A DNA stretch of 64,000 bases from Hippopus hippopus (lineage: Eukaryota; Mollusca; Bivalvia; Cardiida; Cardiidae). The notes below the pieces were generated by a model that worked only from the letters and a program-made list of their open reading frames with translations, had not been told where the DNA came from and searched no databases. The stretch lies in contig OX328112.1 of the NCBI GenBank assembly GCA_946811185.2, positions 20,923,558 to 20,987,557 of the forward strand. The letters run 5' to 3'. The translations under genes and the position numbers were made by a program. Below, in pieces: positions 13,261 to 22,344 of the stretch (its first letter is position 1; every line of letters starts with the position of its first letter).

Positions 13261-13548
13261 GCCGAGACCCGGTAGCTCTGTCAGTAGCGCACAGGACTCT
13301 AGAACAGATCGGTTTGATTCCCGACTCGACCACTTCCTTTCCGAGGGTTGATGATAGTCATTGCGGCAGGGTTCATTCCTTTCTTATTGCTGGCCATTGC
13401 TTCGGCGATGGTTATGTGGGGAAAGCACCAGTGGCTTGCGGGGTATTGGTAAAAGTAATTCTAGGAAAGCATGGATAGGTGCACTGGCCGCCGCTATATA
13501 ACTGAAAAATGTTGAAAACGGCGTTTTACACCAATCAATAAATCAATC
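13261..13548 (+). mobile_element. tRNA-derived SINE inserted into a family F MITE
   Basis: Box A-like CCGGTAGCTCTGTCAGTAGC, box B-like GGTTTGATTCCC and tail AATCAATAAATCAATC. GTGGATCTAC at 13251-13260 and 13549-13558 is the target duplication. The interrupted F element spans about 13158-13600. Confidence 0.8.
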
Positions 13549-13740
13549 GTGGATCTACATTGTCCGCTCAATGCAATTCATATTCGCTTAGCAGTTTAAG
13601 GGCAAGAGGGAGATGTTAACATCTTTGACTTTTTTTAAAACACAACTTTCCGGTTGTTGTGGAGCTGCATGAGCGGCGGCACTATATTTTTATTCGTTTT
13701 TGAAAAGTGCCTGCGGAGGTAGCCATATTGGATTCTGGGA

Positions 13741-13835
13741 CATTTCGGCCTTTAACAAGTTCGGCCCATTACAATTTCGGCCCATAACAACTTCGGCCCA
13801 TTACAATTTCGGCCCATTACAATTTCAGCCCATAG
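13741..13835. repeat. 17-bp tandem repeat
   Basis: Between five and six units of TTCGGCCCATTACAAT(T). Confidence 0.8.
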
Positions 13836-14261
13836 TCTGTATACCAATTGAACGACACTTGAATGTTTCCTTTCATGTTTTTCTGTCAGCTTGCATGCCC
13901 CTACCTGTCCGGCTATCAGTCTGTGTGTTGACTGATTGCTTTTATATGAAATGTCCAGTCACCCAATATTGTTTACTATATAGACTGGCTCAGTGTTTTT
14001 TTTTAACATACATGTAAAAATGCGGTACTTTCATTACCAGATCGAGCCCGTACCAACTTTGTTTTTCTATTTGGACTGATTTTTTGTTTTTTAGCATGTA
14101 AAATACCGTACTTTCATTGCCAGATCGATAAAAACCAGATCGTATCCCAGATGGCCCAGAGTTTAAATATTTGTCATGTAGTATCACCACGTGGACCTCT
14201 ACGAAGTTTGTTCAAGTGATGCCCCTGGCGTAAAAAATTAATCCGCTGTAATTGCCCTATT

Positions 14262-14458
14262 ATCGATCCATAAAATCCTTTTTGTCTAACAACTGACAAC
14301 CAATCAGCAGATAGACTGATCTTCTGACATGCAATAAATTGACCAAATGCAAAAAGTTTCAACTAAGGTCAGCCTGCGCGGACTGCGCAAGCTGACCTGA
14401 GTCGATACTGTTTGCAGACGCATTAAACCCCCTTTTCACAGAGCGGCGTGGCTCATAT
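14262..14458 (+). repeat. Family A MITE, 5'-truncated
   Basis: Retains CCATAAAATCCTTTTTGTC, the hairpin with TCAGCCTGCGCGGACTGCGC and the right end CCCCCTTTTCACAGAGC...GGCTCATAT. Confidence 0.7.
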
Positions 14459-15192
14459 CAAAGTGAGTTTATAGTTATACACATCGTCCATGTGTTATGC
14501 GTTTATTTATCGCCGCCACATGGCCAACCGGTGAAGGCTGTTAGTCAGTTTAGTCCTCGGCGGAGAGTGGGGGGTTAAAGCAAAAACCATAAGTTTGGCT
14601 TGGTCCTGTTCTACGATATGCTCAGAGTAAAGCACAGTCACAAGGGGTCTCGATTTAAAGTATCACCCGACAGACATTAGTAACTGGAGTTATCTGATGT
14701 CCGTAGAAAATACTGTTGGAAAGTTAGGCATGTGGAAATGCTGGTTCATCTTCTTCTTTTCACGCATTGTATTCAAAAGGCTTCTTCGTCAGGGTATTTG
14801 GTAAAGGGTCTTACCGATAAGTCTTTATGGTTGGTCTGAATATTTGTCACACCTTGTATTTTAAAATACATTTAGTTGTCCTGTTACAAAACGAGTCCCA
14901 TTAATTTTATGAGGTAAGGTTGGACGTGCCCTCGGTGCATATTCGGTTATCTCCGTACGCTATTATTATGTTATAGCCGATAACTCACTCGTCACAACTC
15001 GGCCGATTCCGTACCTACATCTAACTTGATGGCACCCATCACCCGAGGTATGCCGAATGACCGATAACCGTAACGAAAGAAAATGGAGGGCAAGTTGAAT
15101 TTTGCTGAATAATAAATGGAGGGCAAGTTGAATTTGTTTGTAAACTTATAACGGGGTTTTAGTTTATTACATGTGTTGTGTTTATAAAATCG
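14459..15192. other. No gene; start of duplication unit 1
   Basis: Contains a degenerate D palindrome near 14700-14820 and a fragment of family J (about 14935-15060, ACCCGAGGTATGCCGAATG). The same D remnant is at 30660-30780 in unit 2. Confidence 0.5.
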
Positions 15193-15382
15193 TTTTAACT
15201 CTTTACCAGACAACAACATTTTAGACTTGTCCAGACTGAAAACATTTACAGGCGACAGAATCACTGTGGCTGATAAAAAATTTCATTTGACGAGATGGAA
15301 ACTGCTACGGAGAAGGAGAAAATGCAATTCATCTCTTTTTTCCTAGGACGTTTTCAAAGACCATCTTTCTCAGGTCTGTTTA
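15193..15382. repeat. Family D MITE
   Basis: AACTCTTTACCAGACAACAA left end. The palindrome core is degraded. The unit 2 counterpart is 32185-32405. Confidence 0.6.
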
Positions 15383-15595
15383 ACCCTTATCCTGCTAAAT
15401 CACTGAAATGAATTTTTGAGGCGATAGTAAAAACCCAATTTTTGCTATGTCAAAGGCATTTTGGGGGGGGATAATATGTCTTAATCGGACAGTGTAGATC
15501 AAAGATCAGACTGCACCTTCTGTGCAGTCTGATCTTGATCTACACTGTCCGCAAAAGGTCAGTGAGTCGCGCGTAGCAGCCTAAGGGTTAATCAC
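15378..15595. repeat. Family F MITE
   Basis: TTAACCCTTATCCTGC left end, hairpin AGATCAGACTGCACCTTCTG, right end GCAGCCTAAGGGTTAA. Confidence 0.75.
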
Positions 15596-15774
15596 GGGAT
15601 TATTAGGCAGAGGGTTAAGTTTGATTTCCGATGTATAATGCTTATTCTGCTGATTTGAAATCTTGTCAAGGAAAATCCGGATCAAATAAAGTGCTGACAA
15701 TAAATAATTTTGGCCCTTCCTTATCTTGTAATTACATTTATGACATGTGTAGGTCTTATAAAGCCGATATAAAC

Positions 15775-15985
15775 CCTTTTGAATTCTGAATCAGTGAAAT
15801 GGACCTTTCCTTTCAGCACAAACGGCCAAAAAATATAGCAATTTCAAGGTTTGTTTTAGCCAGACAATGTTACAATAAAGCAGACAGTCTACATCAAGAT
15901 CAGACTGAACGTTTTGTGCAGTCTGATCTTGATCTAGACTTTCTGCAAAAGTGACAAAGTTGTGCTTAGAGCTTTAAGGGTTAAT
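15775..15985. repeat. Family F-like MITE
   Basis: Hairpin arms AAGATCAGACTGAACG and TGCAGTCTGATCTTGATC; ends in TTTAAGGGTTAAT. The paralogous copy is at 32560-32775. Confidence 0.65.
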
Positions 15986-15995
15986 ATAATTGATC

Positions 15996-16221
15996 GATGC
16001 TCTCTGAAAAGGGGGTTTAATGCATCTCCATGATTCCTTATACCAAGCAAGGCATCATTTAATTATGGGTCCATAAAATGCATTTTGTCCAACAATCAAT
16101 TGAGTCATGAGGTAGACTGGTCCATAAACACGCAGAAAATCTTCAAATAGCAAAAAGTGTCGAGCTAAGGACTCGATATTTTTGCAAATGCATTAAACCC
16201 TCCTTTCACAGAGCATGGCTC
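15996..16221 (+). repeat. Family A MITE (intact site lacking the B insertion of unit 2)
   Basis: Starts ATGCTCTCTGAAAAGGGGG and ends GAGCATGGCTCA; its hairpin is shortened to GTGTCGAGCTAAGGACTCGA. Compare 32792-33301. Confidence 0.75.
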
Positions 16222-16557
16222 AGTTTGTTAACTACTTGCATAAGCATACGATTCATCTGTACATTGTTTACTCATTCCTGTACAAATATGTTTTTGTTGT
16301 TGTTGTTGTTGTTGTATGTACGATAAAAACTTCAGAAGTATCCTGGAAAAAGGTGCAAAGTACTGTTACAAGCAATACATAGATTATGTAATTTATTTCT
16401 TATTGCCACATGCTCTCCATACTGATTGTTTCTCAAACTTGTGATGCAAAAAGTAAAGGGCTCAGTATACTCTGAAGAGCACGTCAAAATGTAATTTATC
16501 AAAACCCGCTTGTCCTTTGCATTGTATAGCGTCTTAAGCCGCTGTCAACATTGTTTT

Positions 16558-16745
16558 AGTCATACCACGGTGGCAGTCCGGTTATCCATGTCTGTCTTGG
16601 ATCTCCACAGCACTAGGTTAGGGCTCTAAAGTGTCTTGTCCATGGACACTCCAACAAAAGACCCGGCGCTTTTAGTGAGGATTGTACCCTAGGCCTTCGG
16701 CTTGCGAAGTCTGAACCTTCAATACTGAATCACGCTTGGCCCCTT
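16558..16745 (-). mobile_element. SINE fragment, reversed
   Basis: AAGTGTCTTGTCCATGGACA and the complement of a tRNA-like head (CTTGCGAAGTCTGAACC). Shared with 33868-34072 and related to 57470-57675. Confidence 0.55.
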
Positions 16746-16896
16746 CAAATGTCTGACTTAATTTAATTACAGGCCTTTGAAGCTTCATTGTGCATCACCA
16801 TCTGAAATTTTCATTAGTCGATCATCGAACATTGTTACTAAAAATAGCACATTGGCGTATCGCCTCTATATCGTATATAATGTCATTGTATGTAAC

Positions 16897-17159
16897 CCAT
16901 GCTCTGGTAAAGGGGGTTTAATGTACCTCCGTGGTGCTTTGTACCGAGCTAGTCAGTACATAATTAATATGGATCCATAAAAATCCATGTTTTCTAACAA
17001 TCAACTGGATCTGGAGGTCGAATGGTCCCTTGAGATACAGAATATTTATGAATAGCAAAAAGTTTCGACCCAATCAGCTTGCGCGGTTTACACAGACTGA
17101 TATGGGTCGATAGTTTTTGCAGACGCATTAAGCCCCCTTTTCACTGAGCATAGCTCATA
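16897..17159 (+). repeat. Family A MITE
   Basis: CCATGCTCTGGTAAAGGGGG to GAGCATAGCTCATA with the hairpin near the right end. Counterpart at 34258-34522. Confidence 0.8.
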
Positions 17160-17261
17160 AGTTATGATCGAGCAATCAAAATTATGGTATTCCGTTAATG
17201 GAGGTTTGAACAGTTGCCTATGATCTAAGTAACTGTATTGTAGATGTATGAAATCACCCAC

Positions 17262-17735
17262 TTTACCAAACGATCCCATCCTTGACAAAACAAGGGATAA
17301 GGGCTTTCGAAAACATTGTGAGAAAAAGGGTGAAACCGGGCGGCTGGTAACCAGTAATGTCTCCTTTTCCTACGATGTTTTCTAATCTTTCAAAACCACG
17401 CCTTAGCGTTGGAACACATCTAATTTATCACGAGCAAATGGTTTCAATATATCACATGGAGAATTCTCAAGGTTTGTTGTCCGGTACAGAGTTAAGCTCT
17501 TCACCGACCGACAACATTTTTGACTTGTCCAATATGAAAAAAAGTCTAGACGATACATCAAATGTGGTTCTAGTGATTAGAGTTGTCCTTGCGATGGTAG
17601 AAAACATGGTTGGAAAAGGAGAAAATGCTGATTACCAGCATTTCCTCCTTCTCCGACAAGGTTTTCAAGAAACTTTAAATTTCCTAGGGTCGTCAAAACC
17701 CGGAACTTTCCGGTATCAGGTTAAACTTTGCAAAA
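17262..17735. repeat. Two back-to-back family D MITEs directly upstream of the CTL-1 promoter
   Basis: Copies at 17262-17490 and 17490-17735 have opposite orientation and meet in GAGTTAAGCTCTTCACC. They end about 95 bases before the TATA box. The same pair precedes CTL-2 (34650-35103). A 197-codon open frame across them is an artefact. Confidence 0.65.
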
Positions 17736-17828
17736 CTCACCCTGTACTTTCCCTGTATAATCAAGTGCTGACTACGCAATCTACGTTTCCCGGAAGAGTT
17801 TGCTCAAAATTAATGATGGGGCTTACCC

Positions 17829-17864
17829 TATTTAAGTACACGCTGCATTCAGCTGACGCCGTCA
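17829..17864 (+). promoter_or_regulatory. CTL-1 core promoter: TATA-like box and initiator
   Basis: TATTTAAG at 17829-17836 lies in the conserved block GCTTACCCTATTTAAG. A TCAGTT initiator has its A at 17864, 35 bases downstream; an alternative TCAGCTG has its A at 17851. The same block occurs at 35193 and, inverted, at 55246-55253, each upstream of a lectin gene. The start site is inference. Confidence 0.6.
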
Positions 17865-17899
17865 GTTCTTGCGCAGACTGCGAAGAACAAGTCAAGCAG
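17864..17899 (+). other. CTL-1 putative noncoding exon 1 (5'UTR)
   Basis: The segment from the predicted start to the donor CAAGCAG/GTAAAC is conserved in all three lectin blocks. It has no ATG. A 12-base duplication creates a second identical donor, so the exon could also end at 17911. Splicing to the acceptor at 22256 would give an intron of about 4.4 kb. Confidence 0.5.
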
Positions 17900-17948
17900 G
17901 TAAACAAGCAGGTAAACGTTTTGTTATTTTTTTTTTTCTTCTTTATTT

Positions 17949-18236
17949 AGTAGAGTTGTATTAACTTATACACGTTTGATATCACAATTGTTTGACGTCA
18001 TTTTGTACCTATTTCATAGAAGTGAATGGGTTTTATAGTTATTACCGCGGGTGCATATGTAGATGGTTTTGCATCTTCCGATCTATAACTTGTGAAATAT
18101 CCTTATGTGTTGGTGTTTGAGATAAAATTTTATTAAACTCGCCTAAGGCTGGCTTAATAACATTTTCCCTAGACTTGTTAAAAAAAAAAAATCTCCCAAA
18201 CGCCAACTCATATCAGATCCTATATTTATGTCATTC
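17949..18236. repeat. Family G element
   Basis: Contains ATACACGTTTGATATCACAA, TGAGATAAAATTTTATTAAA and a small GCCTAAGGCTGGC hairpin, ending CGCCAACTCATATCAGAT. An inverted copy is at 39086-39427. Confidence 0.6.
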
Positions 18237-18307
18237 TAGTTGTACTTTAGCCACATCGTAATAAATACATATATAGCAACTCATTTATTTCAAGCATATG
18301 TTCGTTT

Positions 18308-18484
18308 TAACCCTTTGGCTGCTAAGTGCGACTCACTGACCACAGAACGTGCAGTCTGATCTTGGATCTACACTGTCCGATAAGGAGATATTTTTGTTCA
18401 AAAAACGAATCTGAAATAGCATCACTAGGGTATTTACTATCGGCTTGAAAGTTTCAGTCAATTTATTTAGCAGGATAAGGGTTT
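18308..18484. repeat. Family F MITE, one arm deleted
   Basis: TTAACCCTTTGGCTGCTAAG, only the GTGCAGTCTGATCTTGG arm, then GCAGGATAAGGGTT. Confidence 0.65.
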
Positions 18485-18592
18485 GCTGGTAATAGGTTAG
18501 AGTCCTGCAGTGCGATGCCTACGGACACACACACACATAAATATGGCCACCAACGCAACGGAGATTCATATCAGGATTTTCTGAGTGTCCTT

Positions 18593-18752
18593 ATGATTTC
18601 ACCGACGATCCTTAATATTAGCATACTGAATCTCATTTTAAATTTAGACTGTAACACATATATTCTTTTTGGCTAAATCTTTTGGTTGGTTTAGCTAATC
18701 AGGATTGGCGTTCCATTGAGATTCAGAAAATTCTTAATAATATTCATCCGCC
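18593..18752. repeat. Family I palindromic MITE, degenerate
   Basis: Arms around TTTGGCTAAATCTTTTGGTT and its complement. Counterpart at 35477-35625. Confidence 0.5.
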
Positions 18753-18901
18753 AATGATAAAAACGAAGTTGCTACCCACTAAACCACTATTCGGAAAAAA
18801 AAGTAAATAATTCGTTTTTTTTTTTTTTTTTGTTGTTGTTGAAAGTTATAGGTATATACACTGTAGTTAAAGGAATAAGATGTTGTCACTGAATAACTTT
18901 C

Positions 18902-19020
18902 CTGGTGCTTGTATTTGCTTCTTGCTCCGTAACAAAATTTCAACATCTCGCTAGACCTTCGGTCATGCACGATATCGAATTCTCTCACGCTGCTCGAAGC
19001 AAATACAAACACCAGCAAAG
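18902..19020. repeat. Inverted-repeat element in CTL-1 intron 1
   Basis: Arms TGCTTGTATTTGCTTC and GAAGCAAATACAAACACCAG surround about 75 bases. A related but different insert is at the same place in unit 2 (35757-35895). Confidence 0.5.
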
Positions 19021-19102
19021 TAACTATAACATAATATTTCGTACAGATCATTCTGAACAACAGCAGAAAATGCTACTCGAAAACTTATATTTTGGAATGT
19101 AG

Positions 19103-20810
19103 GACCTGATCCTCAATGGCTTGGCTTGAACAAAGTTTATTGCCATCTTAACAAGATACTTCGCAAAAACAGTACAATATACGATAATCTCATAGCAAAG
19201 GCCAAATGATCTCACCACATGTTTTCTTAACATAGACTCGGTCATTCCACTTTTATATGTTTGTTTTATTGTCAAATGCCTATTTTCGTGGTAACAATAT
19301 ACCCCCAAATTCTAAAAATTGTGGTCTTTGCTTGAAAATGATAATAAAATGGTCAGACAGCTTTGGTTTCATAATCTGTATAAAATCAGAGTTAATCATT
19401 TGTATATTATCTTTATCTAAGATTCAGAAAATTCAATTACATTTACATTTTTGTAGATAGGGTCATTTTTTGCTTTTCTTTATTCACAATAAGGCCGAAA
19501 AAAATAAGAGTTCTGCAAGTAAAATATCAAAAGTACCCTTCCATAGATTTTGTCCATTTTTTACTGTATTAAATTCTTGAAGTATCTCTATTTATAAAAA
19601 AAAGGTTGACACGTTCAAATTTTTACAAAATTACAGTTTCCATGGCAACCATGAAACATTTGTACACAATAAATTCCTACTTTTACCGAAAACTGACAAC
19701 GCAAAAATACTTTGAAAACATAGTGGCACAGTCATGTATTAGCACAATAAAATATCTGATAAAGTCAAATTAAAGTTACAGATCACCTATTACCAAGGAC
19801 CACCCATAAGTGAAGGCCAGTAAGGGTAAACATGGTAAATTTTCAAATTTGTTTTAAACAGGGTTCGCGCAATGTTTGAAGTATGTAAGCTGGTTATAAC
19901 ATGCATTACGTAACATGGGGTCTTGGTAAGAAATAACACTTACCCCTTTCAGTGCCATACTTTAAAACGTTAATATTTAGTGGAGTCAACATAAAAATCG
20001 TTTCAAGTTTTTGAAGGAGTTTAATTTTCCGTTCTGTTTTATTATTTGCATAGGAAGAGATAATGTTCAGAATCTTCATAAACCCTTAGGCTACTGAGCG
20101 CAAAATTTCCAAATCTTCCGAAAGCTCCCCATATCTTTCCCAGAATTCCCCTAATTTAAGCAGTACATGGACTAACTGTAAGTGGACTAAAGTGAATAAA
20201 TTTAGAACTACTATCTGATTAAAAGATGTAAAGTGGTTTTTTTTTCCTTGTCTTAGCGTCTTCTTACTTTTAGAAGTTTTAACACCATTGTGATGCATAT
20301 AAGTAGAGATTACTTACAAATTTTCCAAATTCACGTTAAATAAAGCGGTCGGTCAAAGCTCATATGTTAAGTTTGTAAAAAAATTGGGAAAAGGTCGGTG
20401 GTGTCCGTGGCAGTAATTCAGAGCGTCGATATTATGTACGTCCTTTTTTAGTCTGGTTGAATCAATTGTATGTCACCATTATAAGTCTGTATGCACGTGT
20501 CCGACTCAATTTGCTTTGAAAGACTGTGGTAAGCTTAAAGATTGTGATTAGTATTCAAAAGACAACTTATGTCTGACTTTATTCACTCACACACAGAACC
20601 AATTCTTCAGAAAGTTCTTTGAAGCGGATCCTGTCGGGGGCAGCTTCTTTAGTAAAATGAAAACCCAATATTTGTCATGTTGTCCAAAAGACACTAAACA
20701 AATAGATATTCACCTTTTTCATAACATATTTATACCTTTTTCACCAACTGCTAATAAAGTGCACAATCTAACGCCGTCAAATTTCATTCCTAGTAGATAT
20801 TTTTTAAATA
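19103..20810. other. CTL-1 intron 1, no exon seen
   Basis: AT-rich sequence absent from the shorter CTL-2 intron 1. Short ORFs only. Confidence 0.5.
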
Positions 20811-20811
20811 G

Positions 20812-20895
20812 ATGGGTAAGATTTGGAAAATATTTTGATAGATTTGGGAAAGATTTTGGTAGGTTTGGGAAACATTTGGGTAGATTTGAGAAGAT
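20812..20895. repeat. 21-bp tandem repeat
   Basis: About four units like GATAGATTTGGGAAAGATTTT. The plus frame would read heptads such as RFGKDFG; no gene evidence. Confidence 0.6.
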
Positions 20896-21065
20896 TAGAA
20901 AATTTCGTGCCGCCGGCTCTGCAAGGTGATAGATAAAGTAGGCCATTCAAAACGGCCACCAAATACTCTAGGTCATTCAGAATGGTCGCAAAAACTGTGG
21001 AGACCTGTAAGTAATTGATTTACTATAAATAGCAACAATATGATACCGATTTTGTCATGCTACCG

Positions 21066-22190
21066 TCACATTCAGCAAACCTCGGGTGATCCGTTGATCA
21101 AGTCCCTCGGCTGTATCACGTAGCTTGATATGCACCTACACGTACATTTCTTGGCCGGAAATACGCCGTTTTACTATTCTTAAAACTGTAAGGCTCCTCT
21201 TACAAAAGAAAACATGAGTCGCAATTTTACATCGAAATCTTTCTAGATACATTTCGGTTGACCGTTATCTGCGCATGTCATATTTGTCGAGGATTCGACC
21301 TGTCTGCTATGATGCATCACTATCCTGTACAGGATAAATATTAATACGCGGTGTGTATACTAAAACTCGCTGCTATTAAAGTAGCAATGGAGAAAATGGC
21401 TATAAACAATACATCTGTGGAAAAATGTAGCCTATTTTTCGCTCAAAATTTCTTGAAAAAAATTAATTATTTCAAAAGGAAAAAATAGTTTTTACAAATA
21501 CTATTGTTTTACTGCCCATCTTTAAATACAGGGTTCTAAAGAGAGACTTTAAGGAAACCAGGATTCGTCCAGGGTTTTTCCACAGACTTATCAACAAGAA
21601 GTGTCTGAGCTTATACCGAAGCTATTACCCAAGTCTGTAGGGGCTGTTTATATAAATGGCCGGTCCATATGTTACATGCTAGCTGACCGTAAATGAATGA
21701 ATCGTACCAGGTAGCGTTTTATTGAGTAAAAAGTTCATTTTATTTTGAAATTCGAACTAACGGTTGTCGTTTTGAAGAGTAGTCCGGTTCTGTACCCAGA
21801 ATGCCCATATCAGATAGGTCTATATTTGAAAAATGCCACCTAGCGGAAAGTAATGTTCGGTTGACCATGAATTTGTAAACTCAATTTTTTACGTGTTTAA
21901 TAAATTTGTTAGGAGTTTTCACCGACAGATTGACAGATGTGAATTACTTTACAGTGGTTGTTTATGTTGTTGTTGTTCAATTTACATGGGTGCCGCCATG
22001 TTTAAGATCATGTGATTGGCAGTTCAAAATGGAAACCTCATTTGTTCGGACCATTCGGCTAACGTTCGGGTGATCCGTTTTTTGATCAAGTTAGATTTAG
22101 GTACGGAACCAACCGAGTTGTGACGAGTGTTGTACGGACGAGGTTAGATATAGTTACGGAATCGGCCAAGTTATGACGAGTGACTATGGT
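21066..22190 (+). repeat. Family J element split by element K, upstream of CTL-1 exon 2
   Basis: The left J part (21066-21252) has TGATCAAGTCCCTCGGCTG and ACGTAGCTTGATATGCAC. The right J part (21867-22190) has GGTGCCGCCATGTTTAAGAT and repeated GAGTTGTGACGAGTG. J copies are also at 30130-30545 (uninterrupted) and 52484-52870 (reversed). Confidence 0.6.
21264..21855 (+). mobile_element. Element K inserted in J
   Basis: Flanked by TTCGGTTGACC at 21253-21263 and 21856-21866, an 11-bp direct repeat. Begins TATCTGCGCATGTCATATT and ends near GCCACCTAGCGGAAAG. No ORF. The copy at 51888-52483 has an additional inverted end. Confidence 0.5.
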
Positions 22191-22280
22191 CATCTTTACT
22201 TTGTTCAAAAGTAGGTTTTATATACTACTGATGAGTCTTTTTTCTTTTCTAAACAGATCGTAGCGTCTAACCATCTAAAA

Positions 22281-22344
22281 ATGGGGATTTTGAGTCTACT
22301 GCCTCTATGTCTGTTTATCGCCATGGCAACTTGTCATGTCATAG
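22281..22344 (+). CDS. CTL-1 coding exon 1 (signal peptide)
   Basis: The exon begins at 22257 after a polypyrimidine tract ending TCTAAACAG. The ATG is at 22281 and 21 full codons plus one base precede GTGAGG (phase 1). The peptide has a hydrophobic core and a likely cleavage near ATC-H or CHVIG-D. The same exon, same length, occurs at 36523 and 51832. Confidence 0.9.

Noticed and set aside
17357..17950. 197-codon open frame on the plus strand
   Set aside because: It runs through two back-to-back D MITEs and the lectin promoter/5'UTR exon; the unit 2 copy does not keep it open. No domain.
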